Shown: in pieces, positions 15,835-23,809 of the stretch
Position numbering within the stretch: the stretch's first letter is position 1
Layout of the letters: every line of letters begins with the position of its first letter
Source: Nitrospira sp.
GTDB lineage: Bacteria; Nitrospirota; Nitrospiria; Nitrospirales; Nitrospiraceae
NCBI GenBank assembly: GCA_030692565.1
Contig: JAUYAO010000060.1
Coordinates: 1 to 39,259, forward strand
Direction: 5' to 3'
DNA length: 39,259 nucleotides
Translations under genes and position numbers: made by a program
Notes under the pieces: model-generated
Told to the model about the DNA's origin: nothing
Database searches by the model: none
What the model saw: the letters and a program-made list of their open reading frames with translations, nothing else

Positions 15835-16136
15835 TATTTGTGGACTCTCAAAGATTCATATCCATACAAAGCAAAGTTTTTAATTTCCCTCATATCTGTC
15901 GGCGAAGGATACCCTTTTTATCGTTAGAAATCACCCGGCCAGTAGTAACCGCGATGGGCAAGACGTGTAAGACGTGAATTGATACCTGGTCAATTTACTT
16001 GCGTCGGATGGCGACTTAAAGGAGTCCTCAGATAGTTTGTTTACTGCTCGTATTGGGAGGTCACGGTCTCACCGCGTGGCTTCGGTGAGCACATGGGACG
16101 CTTTGACCGTTTACTAGCTACGCTATCTCCGCTGAC
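15835..16136. other. 302-bp gap between the ATPase operon and the methyltransferase gene
   Basis: No gene seen. It holds the candidate ATPase promoter (15855-15883) at its left and a 7-bp stem (CTCACCG 16068-16074 / CGGTGAG 16083-16089, 8-nt loop) about 48 bp past the methyltransferase stop codon. That hairpin could help end the methyltransferase transcript but has no U-tract. Confidence 0.5.
15855..15883 (-). promoter_or_regulatory. Candidate promoter of the AAA/DUF4276 operon
   Basis: On the minus strand, TTAAAA (15883-15878) and TATGAA (15860-15855) are separated by 17 nt; each matches its sigma-70 consensus at 4 of 6 positions. The region is AT-rich. Transcription would start near 15848, leaving a very short leader before the ATG at 15834. 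Confidence 0.35.
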
Positions 16137-16799
16137 CTATTTCACCGTGAATTCCAGGAAATACTGTTTCGGTAGGAAGCTGTGCTCGTGTGCGAGTTGA
16201 TACCCTGCTGCGGCCAGTTCCTGGACGACGGTGTCTCGCGCGACGAGATGGTGTTTGGGGAACCCGAGGTCGCCGGATCGTTCGTCCGGGTAGAAGTCGA
16301 TGATGGCGATGCGCGCTCCTGGTTTTAAGGACGACCGGAGATCGCGGAAGTATTTTGACCGGTTCTCAAGGTGATGGATGGTGTTGCAGACGAAGAGGAG
16401 ATCAACGGATTCATATGGCAGCTTAGGATTATCCGGCTGCGCGAGGATGAACTCGGCCGTGTAGGCGGTGTGCATATGGATGACGCTCTCTTTGGCGTAG
16501 GCCAGCATCTCCGGTTCGACATCCACGGCATAGACCATTCCGGTCTCGGTGACAGCTTCGATGAAGCGGCGGGTGAAGTAGCCTGATCCTGAGCCGAGAT
16601 CGGCGACGGCCATGCCCGGTTTCAATCTGAGCGCATCGATCACCTCGGCGGGCTTCTGATAGCGATCCCGCTCCGTACTGTCGAGATGCTCCAGATATTG
16701 TTTGATGTCGTCCGGACGCCGATGCTGGTGCTGGTCTTCAGCGAGCGCAGAACCGGCGAGGGTGACGCACAAGGCTGCGAGCAGAATTGTCGTCTTCAT
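16137..16799 (-). CDS. Class I SAM-dependent methyltransferase with a signal peptide
   Basis: Protein of 220 residues from the ATG at 16799, chosen because AAGAGG lies 8 nt upstream and the next residues form a clear signal peptide (MKTTILLAALCVTLAGSALA, cleavage before EDQHQHRR). The rest is a Methyltransf_11/25-type domain: motif I VADLGSGSGYFTRRF, an acidic residue ending beta 2 (VYAVDVEPEM), motif IV DLLFVCNTIHHLENR and post-motif ARIAIIDFYPDER. A signal peptide on a SAM-dependent enzyme is odd because SAM is cytosolic. Substrate unknown. A longer in-frame start at 16877 would bury the signal sequence and is less likely. Confidence 0.85.
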   Translation of the reverse strand: MKTTILLAALCVTLAGSALAEDQHQHRRPDDIKQYLEHLDSTERDRYQKPAEVIDALRLKPGMAVADLGSGSGYFTRRFIEAVTETGMVYAVDVEPEMLAYAKESVIHMHTAYTAEFILAQPDNPKLPYESVDLLFVCNTIHHLENRSKYFRDLRSSLKPGARIAIIDFYPDERSGDLGFPKHHLVARDTVVQELAAAGYQLAHEHSFLPKQYFLEFTVK

Positions 16800-17064
16800 G
16801 AAGCAGGCCTCTTGGGTGAAAAGTGTTGGTGAAACATGAGGAATGTACCAGGAGTTGTTGGTTGATGTCTCCAGCACCGCTGAGACAACCTCTTCTCAAA
16901 CAATTCTCGCCGATGTATCCTGCCGCAGTTTATTTCGGGGGCAGGTTTCTGGGTTGTTCTTACGATGACGGGATGAGGTTCGGCGCAATAAAGATGACGC
17001 GCTGACTGCGTATGGCCGATGGCTTATGGGACAAGCGTGATCCGATGGTTGAATCGGTGATGTC

Positions 17065-17413
17065 ATGAAGCTGCCATATGCAGACCGGTTGGTGATTCCC
17101 AAGTCCAAGGTGGCCCAGTATCTGCTGTCTTCGACCCACCGAACGGGTAAAGGGAAGGCCGAGTTTTTTTATTGCACATGGTTTTACCGCTTCTGGATGG
17201 GAAGGGTTGGCAGACGCTTTGCGGCAACATGCGAAGGAGCAGGTTGTGACGGTTGCTGAGAACACATCGTTTGGCACCCGCTACGCAATCGAAGGGCCTC
17301 TCGTCTCGCCGAACGGCCGACAATTGCAAGTTCGAACGGTCTGGTTTATAGATGAAGGTGGCCAGTCGCCGCGATTTGTGACCGCCTATCCCCTGAAACG
17401 GAGGACGCCATGA
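17065..17413 (+). pseudogene. DUF6883 gene with a +1 frameshift in a T7 run
   Basis: Two frames join into one DUF6883 protein. Frame 1 from the ATG at 17065 gives MKLPYADRLVIPKSKVAQYL...GKGKAE; the run of seven T at 17164-17170 then puts translation out of frame, and frame 1 stops at 17259. With six T the reading continues FFIAHGFTASGWEGLADALRQHA, then FGTRYAIEGPL and VWFIDEGGQSPRFVTAYPL, ending at 17413 (115 residues, full family length). The rest of both halves is intact, so the lesion is recent, a sequencing error, or a slippage site. The DUF4926 gene starts with an ATGA overlap at its end. Family function unknown. Confidence 0.82.
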
Positions 17414-17646
17414 TTCAGGAGTTAGAAGACGTGATTCTGGAATGCGACCTTCCCAAGCACGGGCTCAGGCGAGGAGACATTGGGGCTGTGGTGTTGATTC
17501 ATCGCGGCGGCGAAGGCTATGAGGTCGAATTTACGACATTGGATGGTGAGACGGTGGCGGTCGTGACGCTGTTGGCTTCTCAGGTTCGTCCGGCGCACAA
17601 ACGTGAGATCGCCCACGCGCGCGAACTGGCTGGTTCGGCTTCGTAG
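17410..17646 (+). CDS. DUF4926 domain protein
   Basis: Protein of 78 residues matching DUF4926: IQELEDVILECDLPKHGLRRGDIGAVVLIH, then YEVEFTTLDGETVAVVTL and the final VRPAHKREIAHAR. The predicted fold is a small beta barrel. It begins inside the DUF6883 stop codon (4-bp ATGA overlap), so its translation normally depends on the frameshifted upstream gene. DUF6883/DUF4926 pairs are recurrent two-gene cassettes in bacteria and are suspected, but not shown, to be toxin-antitoxin-like. The gene itself is intact. Confidence 0.85.
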   Translation: MIQELEDVILECDLPKHGLRRGDIGAVVLIHRGGEGYEVEFTTLDGETVAVVTLLASQVRPAHKREIAHARELAGSAS

Positions 17647-17734
17647 TTCTATCCCTCCCCTGAAATCTTTCCCCGCTTATCGTGGTCTTTCGCGACTTTC
17701 TGGCCTGATAGTTTGTGTGGGCGCGGCAGTCCCC

Positions 17735-18598
17735 CTATCTCGCCGATTTCGGCGGCAGCCGTTCGCTCAGTACCGGATACTTGGCTTCGGATACGCCGAA
17801 GTTACCGCTGGACGGATCGGCGGCGACGACGCGGAGGGTGATGCCGTCGGGCGCATCTTTAGGGAGCGGGACGAAGAAGGGCGCTTCGAAGGCGGCTTTG
17901 TCGCCGCTGTAGAACAGCTGCAAGCGCTCCATCACCTTCGTGCCGATGAGCAGCTCGCCGTAGATGTGGACTTTACGCGAGTCCCAATCGCCATGGGGAC
18001 GGACGAGTGCGCCGGAGAGGGTGCGGACGGATGCGCGTAGGACCACGTCGTCTTTCGCGATGAGGCCGCCGCCGACAGATTTCGGATGCTCGATCTGGAT
18101 GATGTAGCCGTAGAGCGTCAACACAATGCCGTCGCTGGTCAGGTCATGGCCGGGAATTAGCCAGGCGCGGGTGGAGACGCGTTGAGATGCGGCTGGAAAT
18201 GCGAGTGGTCCTTCGGCTGCAATATCCACGAGTGTCGGAGTAACCAGGTCGAGCGTGGCGGTGAAGACGGCAGCGGGACGGCTGCTGTAGTGAGCCTCTT
18301 CCATCAGGCGCGGGGTGCGCATGATCTGATTCTGATCGCCGGCATCGCCTTGTTGGATGCCGGTGGCGAGGATCTGGCCGCTGGCCACGTCGGTGATCGT
18401 CACGCGCGCGCCGCCGACCTCTTTGCCCAGCACCATGGAGCCATGGGCAACGACGCGCACGAGGATGGTCGTGGGTTTCGGATCATTCAGATGGAGGTCT
18501 GGCGGCGCGTCTTCCTGCGCGGGGAGGGCGAGACAGGGCAGAGGCATCAGGAGGAGTGAGAGGACGAGAACGCGGAGCCTGATACCCGCTCGGTTCAT
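17735..18598 (-). CDS. Conserved secreted protein of unknown function
   Basis: Protein of 287 residues with a signal peptide (LRVLVLSLLLMPLPCLALPA, cleavage near 25). The mature chain alternates short beta-strand-like stretches, for example TTILVRVVAHGSMVLG, GARVTITDVASGQ, DGIVLTLYGYIIQIEHP and GITLRVVAADPSSGNFG, suggesting immunoglobulin-like or other all-beta domains in the periplasm. No catalytic motif was recognised. Its start overlaps the metG stop by 4 bp (ATGA), so it is the last gene of the tmk-holB-metG unit. I do not recognise the family. Confidence 0.8.
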   Translation of the reverse strand: MNRAGIRLRVLVLSLLLMPLPCLALPAQEDAPPDLHLNDPKPTTILVRVVAHGSMVLGKEVGGARVTITDVASGQILATGIQQGDAGDQNQIMRTPRLMEEAHYSSRPAAVFTATLDLVTPTLVDIAAEGPLAFPAASQRVSTRAWLIPGHDLTSDGIVLTLYGYIIQIEHPKSVGGGLIAKDDVVLRASVRTLSGALVRPHGDWDSRKVHIYGELLIGTKVMERLQLFYSGDKAAFEAPFFVPLPKDAPDGITLRVVAADPSSGNFGVSEAKYPVLSERLPPKSAR

Positions 18599-20661
18599 TT
18601 GACCTTGGTGCCCGGTTCCACTTCTTCCAGGATGGTGGCGAGGCCGCGCACTTCGCTGTCGCCGGCGGCCAGGACCATGCCCTGCGACTCGATGCCCATG
18701 AGCTTCGCCGGTTTCAGATTCGCGACGATCACGATCATCTTGCCGACGAGTGCCTCCGGCTCATACTTCTTGCCGATGCCTGCCACGATCTGCCGTTGCT
18801 CCGTGCCGAGTGAGACTTGGAGCTTCAACAGCTTCTCCGACTTCGGTATACGCTCCGCGCTGATGACTTTCGCCGTCTTCAGCTGAATCTTCATGAAGTC
18901 GTCGATGCTGATCTGTGGCGGCGCGGCCGGTGCGGGCACTGCTGCCGGTGCCGCGGGAGTTGCTGTTGTTACGGCCGGGGTCGTGGTGGCTGTGGCGGGA
19001 ACCGGTTGCGGGGTCGCGGGTGTGTCGCTCACTGGTTTGGCTCCTTTTTTCGATGAATCTTTCTGTGCCTTGGGCGCGTCTTTTGCGGTGGCTGTCTTCG
19101 AGTCTGCGGCGATTTCGATCCGGGGGAACAACGGCGCTCCCTTGGCGATCGGGAGATCGGCCACGGGGCTGTCCCACTGGTAGGCGGAAGCCGGGACGGC
19201 CTTGGTAAAGTCAAAGTGGTAGCCGAGCTGCCGGGCCAGTTGTTCCGTCGTCTGCGGCATGAACGGGTGGAGTGAGACGGCCAGCAGGCGCAGGGCGCGG
19301 GCGGCGGTATTCAGGACCGTTTTCAGTTTCGGCGCGTCGTCGGGATTCTTCGCCAGCTTCCAGGGCGCGGCTTTGTCGATGTATTCATCGCAGAGGCTGG
19401 CCAGTTCGCCGATCGTTTGTAGATTGTCGCGGAAGGTGAGCGCGCTGAAGCCTCGTTCCAACATGGCCGGCAATTGCGTGGCGGCCTGGGCGATCTTCTC
19501 TTCGAGTTCCGGGAGCGCGGCCGGGCCGCTTGCCGGAATCTTCCCGTCTGCGAAACGCTCGATCATCGTGAGGGTACGGCTGAGTAGATTGCCGATGCCG
19601 TTGGCCAAGTCGCTGTTGATGCTGGTGATCATCGCCGTCTGTGAGAAATCTCCGTCTTGTCCGAACGGGACTTCGCGCAGGAGGAAGTAACGGAAGGCAT
19701 CGATGCCGTAGGTCTCGACCATCTTGTTGGGATCGACGACGTTGCCGCGGCTCTTCGACATCTTCTCGCCGTCGACGGTCCACCAGCCATGCGCAAAGAT
19801 GGTTTCCGGCAGCGGCAGGTTTAGCGCCATCAACATCGTCGACCAATAGACGGCATGGGTGGTGAGGATGTCTTTCCCGACGAGATGGACAGAGGCCGGC
19901 CAGTAGCGATTAACCGAGGGTGTCGTCAGCTTGTATTCCAATGCGGAGATGTAATTGACCAGGGCGTCGAACCAGACGTAGGTCACGTAGTCGTGATCGA
20001 ACGGCAATTCGATGCCCCACGAGAGGCGCGACTTGGGTCGGGAGATCGATAGGTCGCCGAGCTTCTGAGTGGTCAGGAACCCCAGGACTTCGTTGCGGCG
20101 GGACTCGGGCCGGATGAAGTGCGGGTACTGCTTGATGTGGTCGATGAGCTGTTCCTGATACTGCCCCATCTTAAAGAAATAGTTGTGCTCGCTGAGCTGC
20201 TCGATGGGGCGTTTGCAGTCCGGGCAGATCCCTCCCAGGACATCTTTTTCAGTCCAGAACCGTTCGTCGTACGTGCAATACCAACCTGTGTACGAGTCCT
20301 TATAAATCAGCTGCTTATCGTAGAGCTCTTGAAGATATCGTTGAACGACTTTCTTGTGCGGCGCATCGGTGGTGCGGATGAAGGCATCATTCGAAATGTT
20401 CAACCGTTTCCAGAGGTCTTGGAACTGCGGCGCCAGCTTGTCGCAATGGGCCTGCGGATCGATGCCGGCCTTTGCGGCGGCCTGCTGCACTTTCTGTCCG
20501 TGCTCGTCGAGGCCGGTCAGGAACATGACGTCGCGACCCCGCAGACGCCAGTAGCGCGCGAGCACATCGGCGGCGACAGTGGTGTAGGCGTGGCCGATGT
20601 GCGGCACATCGTTCACGTAGTAAATCGGCGTCGTAATGTAGAACGTGTTTTGATCTCGCAT
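18595..20661 (-). CDS. metG: Methionyl-tRNA synthetase with C-terminal tRNA-binding domain
   Basis: Charges tRNA-Met with methionine. From the ATG at 20661 it has 688 residues. Motifs: HIGH (21-24), zinc-site Cys in CTYDERFW and GICPDCK (129, 146, 149), KMSKS (300-304), an anticodon-binding helical domain about 390-510, an Ala/Pro/Thr-rich linker about 535-590 and a C-terminal EMAP/Trbp111-like OB-fold (IERIPKSEKLLKLQVSLG...) that dimerises and binds tRNA. The longer in-frame start at 20739 would overlap holB and is not conserved-looking. No Shine-Dalgarno sequence is evident, so translation may be coupled to holB, 37 bp upstream. Confidence 0.95.
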   Translation of the reverse strand: MRDQNTFYITTPIYYVNDVPHIGHAYTTVAADVLARYWRLRGRDVMFLTGLDEHGQKVQQAAAKAGIDPQAHCDKLAPQFQDLWKRLNISNDAFIRTTDAPHKKVVQRYLQELYDKQLIYKDSYTGWYCTYDERFWTEKDVLGGICPDCKRPIEQLSEHNYFFKMGQYQEQLIDHIKQYPHFIRPESRRNEVLGFLTTQKLGDLSISRPKSRLSWGIELPFDHDYVTYVWFDALVNYISALEYKLTTPSVNRYWPASVHLVGKDILTTHAVYWSTMLMALNLPLPETIFAHGWWTVDGEKMSKSRGNVVDPNKMVETYGIDAFRYFLLREVPFGQDGDFSQTAMITSINSDLANGIGNLLSRTLTMIERFADGKIPASGPAALPELEEKIAQAATQLPAMLERGFSALTFRDNLQTIGELASLCDEYIDKAAPWKLAKNPDDAPKLKTVLNTAARALRLLAVSLHPFMPQTTEQLARQLGYHFDFTKAVPASAYQWDSPVADLPIAKGAPLFPRIEIAADSKTATAKDAPKAQKDSSKKGAKPVSDTPATPQPVPATATTTPAVTTATPAAPAAVPAPAAPPQISIDDFMKIQLKTAKVISAERIPKSEKLLKLQVSLGTEQRQIVAGIGKKYEPEALVGKMIVIVANLKPAKLMGIESQGMVLAAGDSEVRGLATILEEVEPGTKVK

Positions 20662-20698
20662 GACGAGGGGGAAGATACCAGGTTGGGAATAAGGATTT

Positions 20699-21727
20699 CT
20701 AGGCAGGCATTCCGGCGGGTGCGAGGCCGAGGGCATCACGGAGTTTGAGCAGGCAGGATTCCAGGGCCATGTGGAGATTCAGATTGCGGGTGGCATTCTG
20801 CTGTGTGCGTTCGATCTCCTTGATCAGGTCGAGGAGCAGGGTGAGATCGGTCGTGCGGGCATACTCCTGGAGCTGGTCGAGCTGTTCGAGATGGAGAATT
20901 TGATCGTGGTCGCCGCCGACATGGACGAGTAGGAGATCCCGGATCCAGCGGCTGAGCCAGGTCAGCGTCTCGATGCCACGATCGGATTTGGCGAGGCTCT
21001 CGGCCAGTGTCAGGATTGCGCTGATCGATCTGAGCGTCGCGGGGGCCACGATGGCCAAACAGTCGCGTTGCCATTCACGCAGGGCGGCGACATCCAGCGT
21101 GAGCGCCTCGCCGATGCGGCCTTCCGTGACGAGCGCCAGGAGCCGCGCATCCGCCGGCGGCAGTTCGCGCTTGAGGATCACGGCGGCTTCGACCTGCGTG
21201 CGCGCCGGTGTGGTGAAGCGGAGTTGCTGGCAGCGCGAACGGATGGTGATGGGGAGCGCGTTGGGTCTGCTGGTAATCAGGAGGAAGAGTGCGTGACCCG
21301 GCGGTTCCTCCAGCGTTTTGAGCAGTGCATTGGCGGCGCCGATGGTCATGCGGTCGGCTTCGTCGATCAGGCAGATCTTTCTCTCGCCCATCAACGGGCG
21401 ATAGACGAACTGCTGTTCGATTTCCCTGACCTGCTCGATCTTGATGGCGGGATTGGCCAATTCACGGTCAGGGTCGATTGCGATAAAGTCCGGGTGCGTC
21501 CGCGCGGCGATCTGCAGGCAGGCGCGGCAGGCGCCGCAGCTGTCCAGCACATCCGGTGAAGGCGGTTGTTCGCAGTTCAAGGCCTGGACGAGATGGATCG
21601 CCGTCAGGCGTTTCCCGATCGCGTCTTCGCCATGGAAGAGATATGCATGTCCCAGCCGGTCGTGTGAGACGGCGGCCCGCAGGACCGCGATCGGATGTTC
21701 ATGTCCGGTGATATCGCGAAAGGGCAT
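20699..21727 (-). CDS. holB: DNA polymerase III delta' subunit
   Basis: Clamp-loader subunit of the replicative polymerase; 342 residues from the ATG at 21727 (MPFRDITGHE), which has GGAG upstream and follows the tmk stop by 2 bp. Seen: a degenerate P-loop GEDAIGKR (lacking the Ser/Thr after Lys, as in delta' proteins that do not hydrolyse ATP), a four-Cys zinc module (CEQPP...CGACRAC), LIDEADRM, LLKTLEEPP and the SRC motif in IRSRCQQLRF that acts as arginine finger for a neighbouring subunit. It sits between tmk and metG, a common arrangement. Confidence 0.93.
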   Translation of the reverse strand: MPFRDITGHEHPIAVLRAAVSHDRLGHAYLFHGEDAIGKRLTAIHLVQALNCEQPPSPDVLDSCGACRACLQIAARTHPDFIAIDPDRELANPAIKIEQVREIEQQFVYRPLMGERKICLIDEADRMTIGAANALLKTLEEPPGHALFLLITSRPNALPITIRSRCQQLRFTTPARTQVEAAVILKRELPPADARLLALVTEGRIGEALTLDVAALREWQRDCLAIVAPATLRSISAILTLAESLAKSDRGIETLTWLSRWIRDLLLVHVGGDHDQILHLEQLDQLQEYARTTDLTLLLDLIKEIERTQQNATRNLNLHMALESCLLKLRDALGLAPAGMPA

Positions 21728-21729
21728 GG

Positions 21730-22404
21730 CTAGTTTCTCCGGCCCGTTTGCGGCCGGCGCTTCTCCAGCCAATCGAACACGAGGGTCCGCACGTCGTCTG
21801 CAATCCTGTCGGGGGTTCGCGCTGCATCGACCGGCTTGATGCGCCGGGCTTCTTTGCGCGCAAGCTGCAAAAATCCTGAGCGCACATTTTCGTGAAAGCG
21901 TCTTGTCTCCCGGTCCAGCCGGTTTTGCCCCGCGGCGTCGCGCTGCCGCCGGCGCAGGCCGGTGGCTACGGGAAGATCGAAGAGTAGAGTGAGGTCAGGC
22001 GCAAGGCCCCCGGTGGCCCAGCGGTTCATCGTGCGCAGCGTCTTCAGGTCCAGCCCTCGCGCATAGCCTTGATAGGCCAAGGTGGAATCGATGAACCGGT
22101 CGCAGATCACAATTGCGCCCTGCTGCAGCGCCGGTGCGATCACGTGATCCACATGTTGGCGGCGGGCTGCGAGAATGACGAAGGCTTCCGTTTCTGCCGC
22201 CAGCGACTCCGAATTATTCTTAAGCAGCACCGCGCGGAGCTGCTCGGCTGCCGGCGTGCCGCCCGGTTCCCGTGTGAGGAGCACGGCATGGCCTTCGGCG
22301 CGAAGGGCCTGGGCCAGGCGAGCGGCTTGGGTCGATTTTCCGCTCCCTTCGGTGCCTTCCAGCGTGATGAAGATGCCGGCTGTATGACTGCGTCGTTTCG
22401 CCAC
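21730..22404 (-). CDS. tmk: Thymidylate kinase
   Basis: Phosphorylates dTMP to dTDP for DNA synthesis. At 224 residues it is slightly longer than the usual ~210. P-loop GTEGSGKST at 17-25, LTREPGGTPAAEQLR, the DRF motif in VICDRFIDSTLAYQG, and a LID region with several Arg (GLRRRQRDAAGQNRLD). Arg residues in the LID rather than the P-loop suggest the type II (E. coli-like) arrangement. First gene of the minus-strand unit tmk-holB-metG-hypothetical; the spacing to holB is only 2 bp. Confidence 0.94.
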   Translation of the reverse strand: MAKRRSHTAGIFITLEGTEGSGKSTQAARLAQALRAEGHAVLLTREPGGTPAAEQLRAVLLKNNSESLAAETEAFVILAARRQHVDHVIAPALQQGAIVICDRFIDSTLAYQGYARGLDLKTLRTMNRWATGGLAPDLTLLFDLPVATGLRRRQRDAAGQNRLDRETRRFHENVRSGFLQLARKEARRIKPVDAARTPDRIADDVRTLVFDWLEKRRPQTGRRN

Positions 22405-22569
22405 GAGTGGTTCCTGTCACGGGTTCAGAGTTCGACGCGATCGTAATGCCAAGCTCAATTGAATAGCAAGAATGACCGGAGAGGCTTGAGTGCGGGTTCT
22501 GCGAGTGACGCCTTGAGTCGTCCGGCGCGGCCGCTGTAGGGATCCGCCTACCGCTCTTTCATGAGAGGC

Positions 22570-22587
22570 TTCCCCGCTAACGGGGAA
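22570..22587. other. Perfect 7-bp hairpin in the divergent tmk / lipoprotein gap
   Basis: TTCCCCG-CTAA-CGGGGAA is a perfect stem with a 4-nt loop, about 165 bp upstream of tmk and 78 bp upstream of the lipoprotein gene. A second weaker inverted repeat (GTAGGG / CCGCCTAC) lies just to the left. Neither has a U-tract; either could be a regulator site or a leader hairpin. Confidence 0.35.
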
Positions 22588-22664
22588 TAGTGGTTGGACA
22601 AGCGTTTCGCTACTGTTGGATAGGAGAATGGAAGAGTGACTGATGTTTCAACCAGGAGGAAATA

Positions 22665-22886
22665 ATGAAGACCGGTCTTATTGTGTGCGCACTGTTACTG
22701 TCGTCCGGATGTACCTGGAACGATTACATCTCGCCGACCGGCAAGTCGGTGGCGGATGCCAAGCGGGATTTGTGGGAGTGTGAGCGTGAAGCCGGGACGG
22801 CTACGGGTCAGGCTTTCTTCATCCAGCTCCAGGAGCTCCAGGATCATTGCATGGAAGTGCGCGGGTACGAAACAGCTTCTAACTAG
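22665..22886 (+). CDS. Small lipoprotein
   Basis: Protein of 73 residues with a lipoprotein signal peptide: MKTGLIVCALLLSSGC, cleaved before Cys16 (lipobox LSSG-C). The mature chain of ~58 residues (WNDYISPTGKSVADAKRDLWECEREAG...DHCMEVRGYE) has two further Cys and looks mainly helical. AGGAGG stands just upstream of the ATG. The organisation (lipobox, DLWECE, C-terminal CMxxxGY) resembles many tiny lipoproteins of unknown role. It is monocistronic, with a strong hairpin after the stop. Confidence 0.8.
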   Translation: MKTGLIVCALLLSSGCTWNDYISPTGKSVADAKRDLWECEREAGTATGQAFFIQLQELQDHCMEVRGYETASN

Positions 22887-22901
22887 CCGCCGGTACGAAT
22901 C

Positions 22902-22945
22902 TCCGAAGGGGAGATGCCGATCCTCTGGCATATCTCCCCGACGGA
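22902..22945 (+). terminator. Strong hairpin after the small lipoprotein gene
   Basis: GGGGAGATGCC (22908-22918) pairs with GGCATATCTCCCC (22927-22939, two-nt bulge), and TCCG/CGGA extend the stem outward to 22902-22945. It starts 15 nt after the lipoprotein stop codon. No T-run follows, so termination would be atypical or it is an mRNA 3'-end stabiliser. Confidence 0.5.
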
Positions 22946-23047
22946 AGCCTTGAGGGCCGCCGAAGACCTCTTGCAATTCATCCTGGTTCCCTCTCGCCAG
23001 CGCTACTAGTTTCTTTGTGTAACCCATTGAAAATACCCATAAATGGA

Positions 23048-23076
23048 TTGCGGCACTTGGTGAATCTCTGTATGAT
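23048..23076 (+). promoter_or_regulatory. Candidate promoter of DUF502-glmU-glmS
   Basis: TTGCGG (23048-23053) and TATGAT (23071-23076, 5 of 6 consensus) are separated by 17 nt, 41 bp before the DUF502 start. The -35 match is weak (3 of 6). Confidence 0.42.
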
Positions 23077-23117
23077 GAGCCACCACATTATAGGGCCCCA
23101 TTCAAGACCTGATTGAC

Positions 23118-23786
23118 ATGCTGAAAACCTTGTTGAAACGATACTTTCTGACGGGTCTGCTCGTCATTACCCCGATTTGGGGGACGATCCTTATTTTGAA
23201 GGCCCTCTTTGTCACCGTGGATGGCATTTTGGGCGAAGCGGTGGCTCGGTGGATGCCGGAGTATTATGTGCCGGGTTTGGGGATTGTGGCGCTCATTGTG
23301 CTGATCTTCTCCGTCGGGCTGTTTGCCGCGAATTTCATCGGCCGGCAGATTGTGCGGATCTGGGAAGACTGGTTGAATCGCCTGCCGCTGGTTCGCGGGA
23401 TTTATTCGACACTGAAATCGATGATGGATATTCTCTCGTTTTCTGACCGAGGCTCCTATCATCGGGTGGTGCTCATTCAGTTCCCCAAGAACGGCCACTA
23501 TTGTTTTGCCTTTGTCACAGGGATCACCAAATCCGAGACGGCCTCGTTGGCGCAGGAGCCGTTGATCCATGTCTATGTGCCGACGTCGCCGAATCCCACG
23601 TCCGGGTATTTTCTGTTGGTTCCGGAACGTGAAGTCATGTCGGTGGATATCTCAGTCGAAGAAGCGATGAAGCTCATCGTCTCAGGCGGGCTCTATACGC
23701 CGGCCACCTCGATGGCGTCAGTGTTGAATGCGGATGCGAAATGGAGCGGGGTAAAGCAACCGGACGCGGGGGTGACCATCGGATGA
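23118..23786 (+). CDS. DUF502 family inner-membrane protein
   Basis: Membrane protein of 222 residues. Two hydrophobic segments, YFLTGLLVITPIWGTILILK (about 9-28) and LGIVALIVLIFSVGLFAANF (about 54-73), are followed by a hydrophilic domain with the family motifs IWEDWLNRLPLVRGIYSTLK, VVLIQFPKNGHY and VYVPTSPNPTSGYF. DUF502 proteins are widespread in Gram-negative bacteria and plants (LIKE COV), possibly in envelope or transport functions; the exact role is unknown. Its TGA overlaps the next frame's ATG, linking it to glmU. Confidence 0.9.
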   Translation: MLKTLLKRYFLTGLLVITPIWGTILILKALFVTVDGILGEAVARWMPEYYVPGLGIVALIVLIFSVGLFAANFIGRQIVRIWEDWLNRLPLVRGIYSTLKSMMDILSFSDRGSYHRVVLIQFPKNGHYCFAFVTGITKSETASLAQEPLIHVYVPTSPNPTSGYFLLVPEREVMSVDISVEEAMKLIVSGGLYTPATSMASVLNADAKWSGVKQPDAGVTIG

Positions 23787-23809
23787 TGCCGCATAAGCAG
23801 GAGATGGCC

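Noticed and set aside
22405-22664. Possible tRNA or riboswitch in the divergent gap
   Set aside because: Several short hairpins are present but no cloverleaf or recognisable riboswitch core could be drawn.
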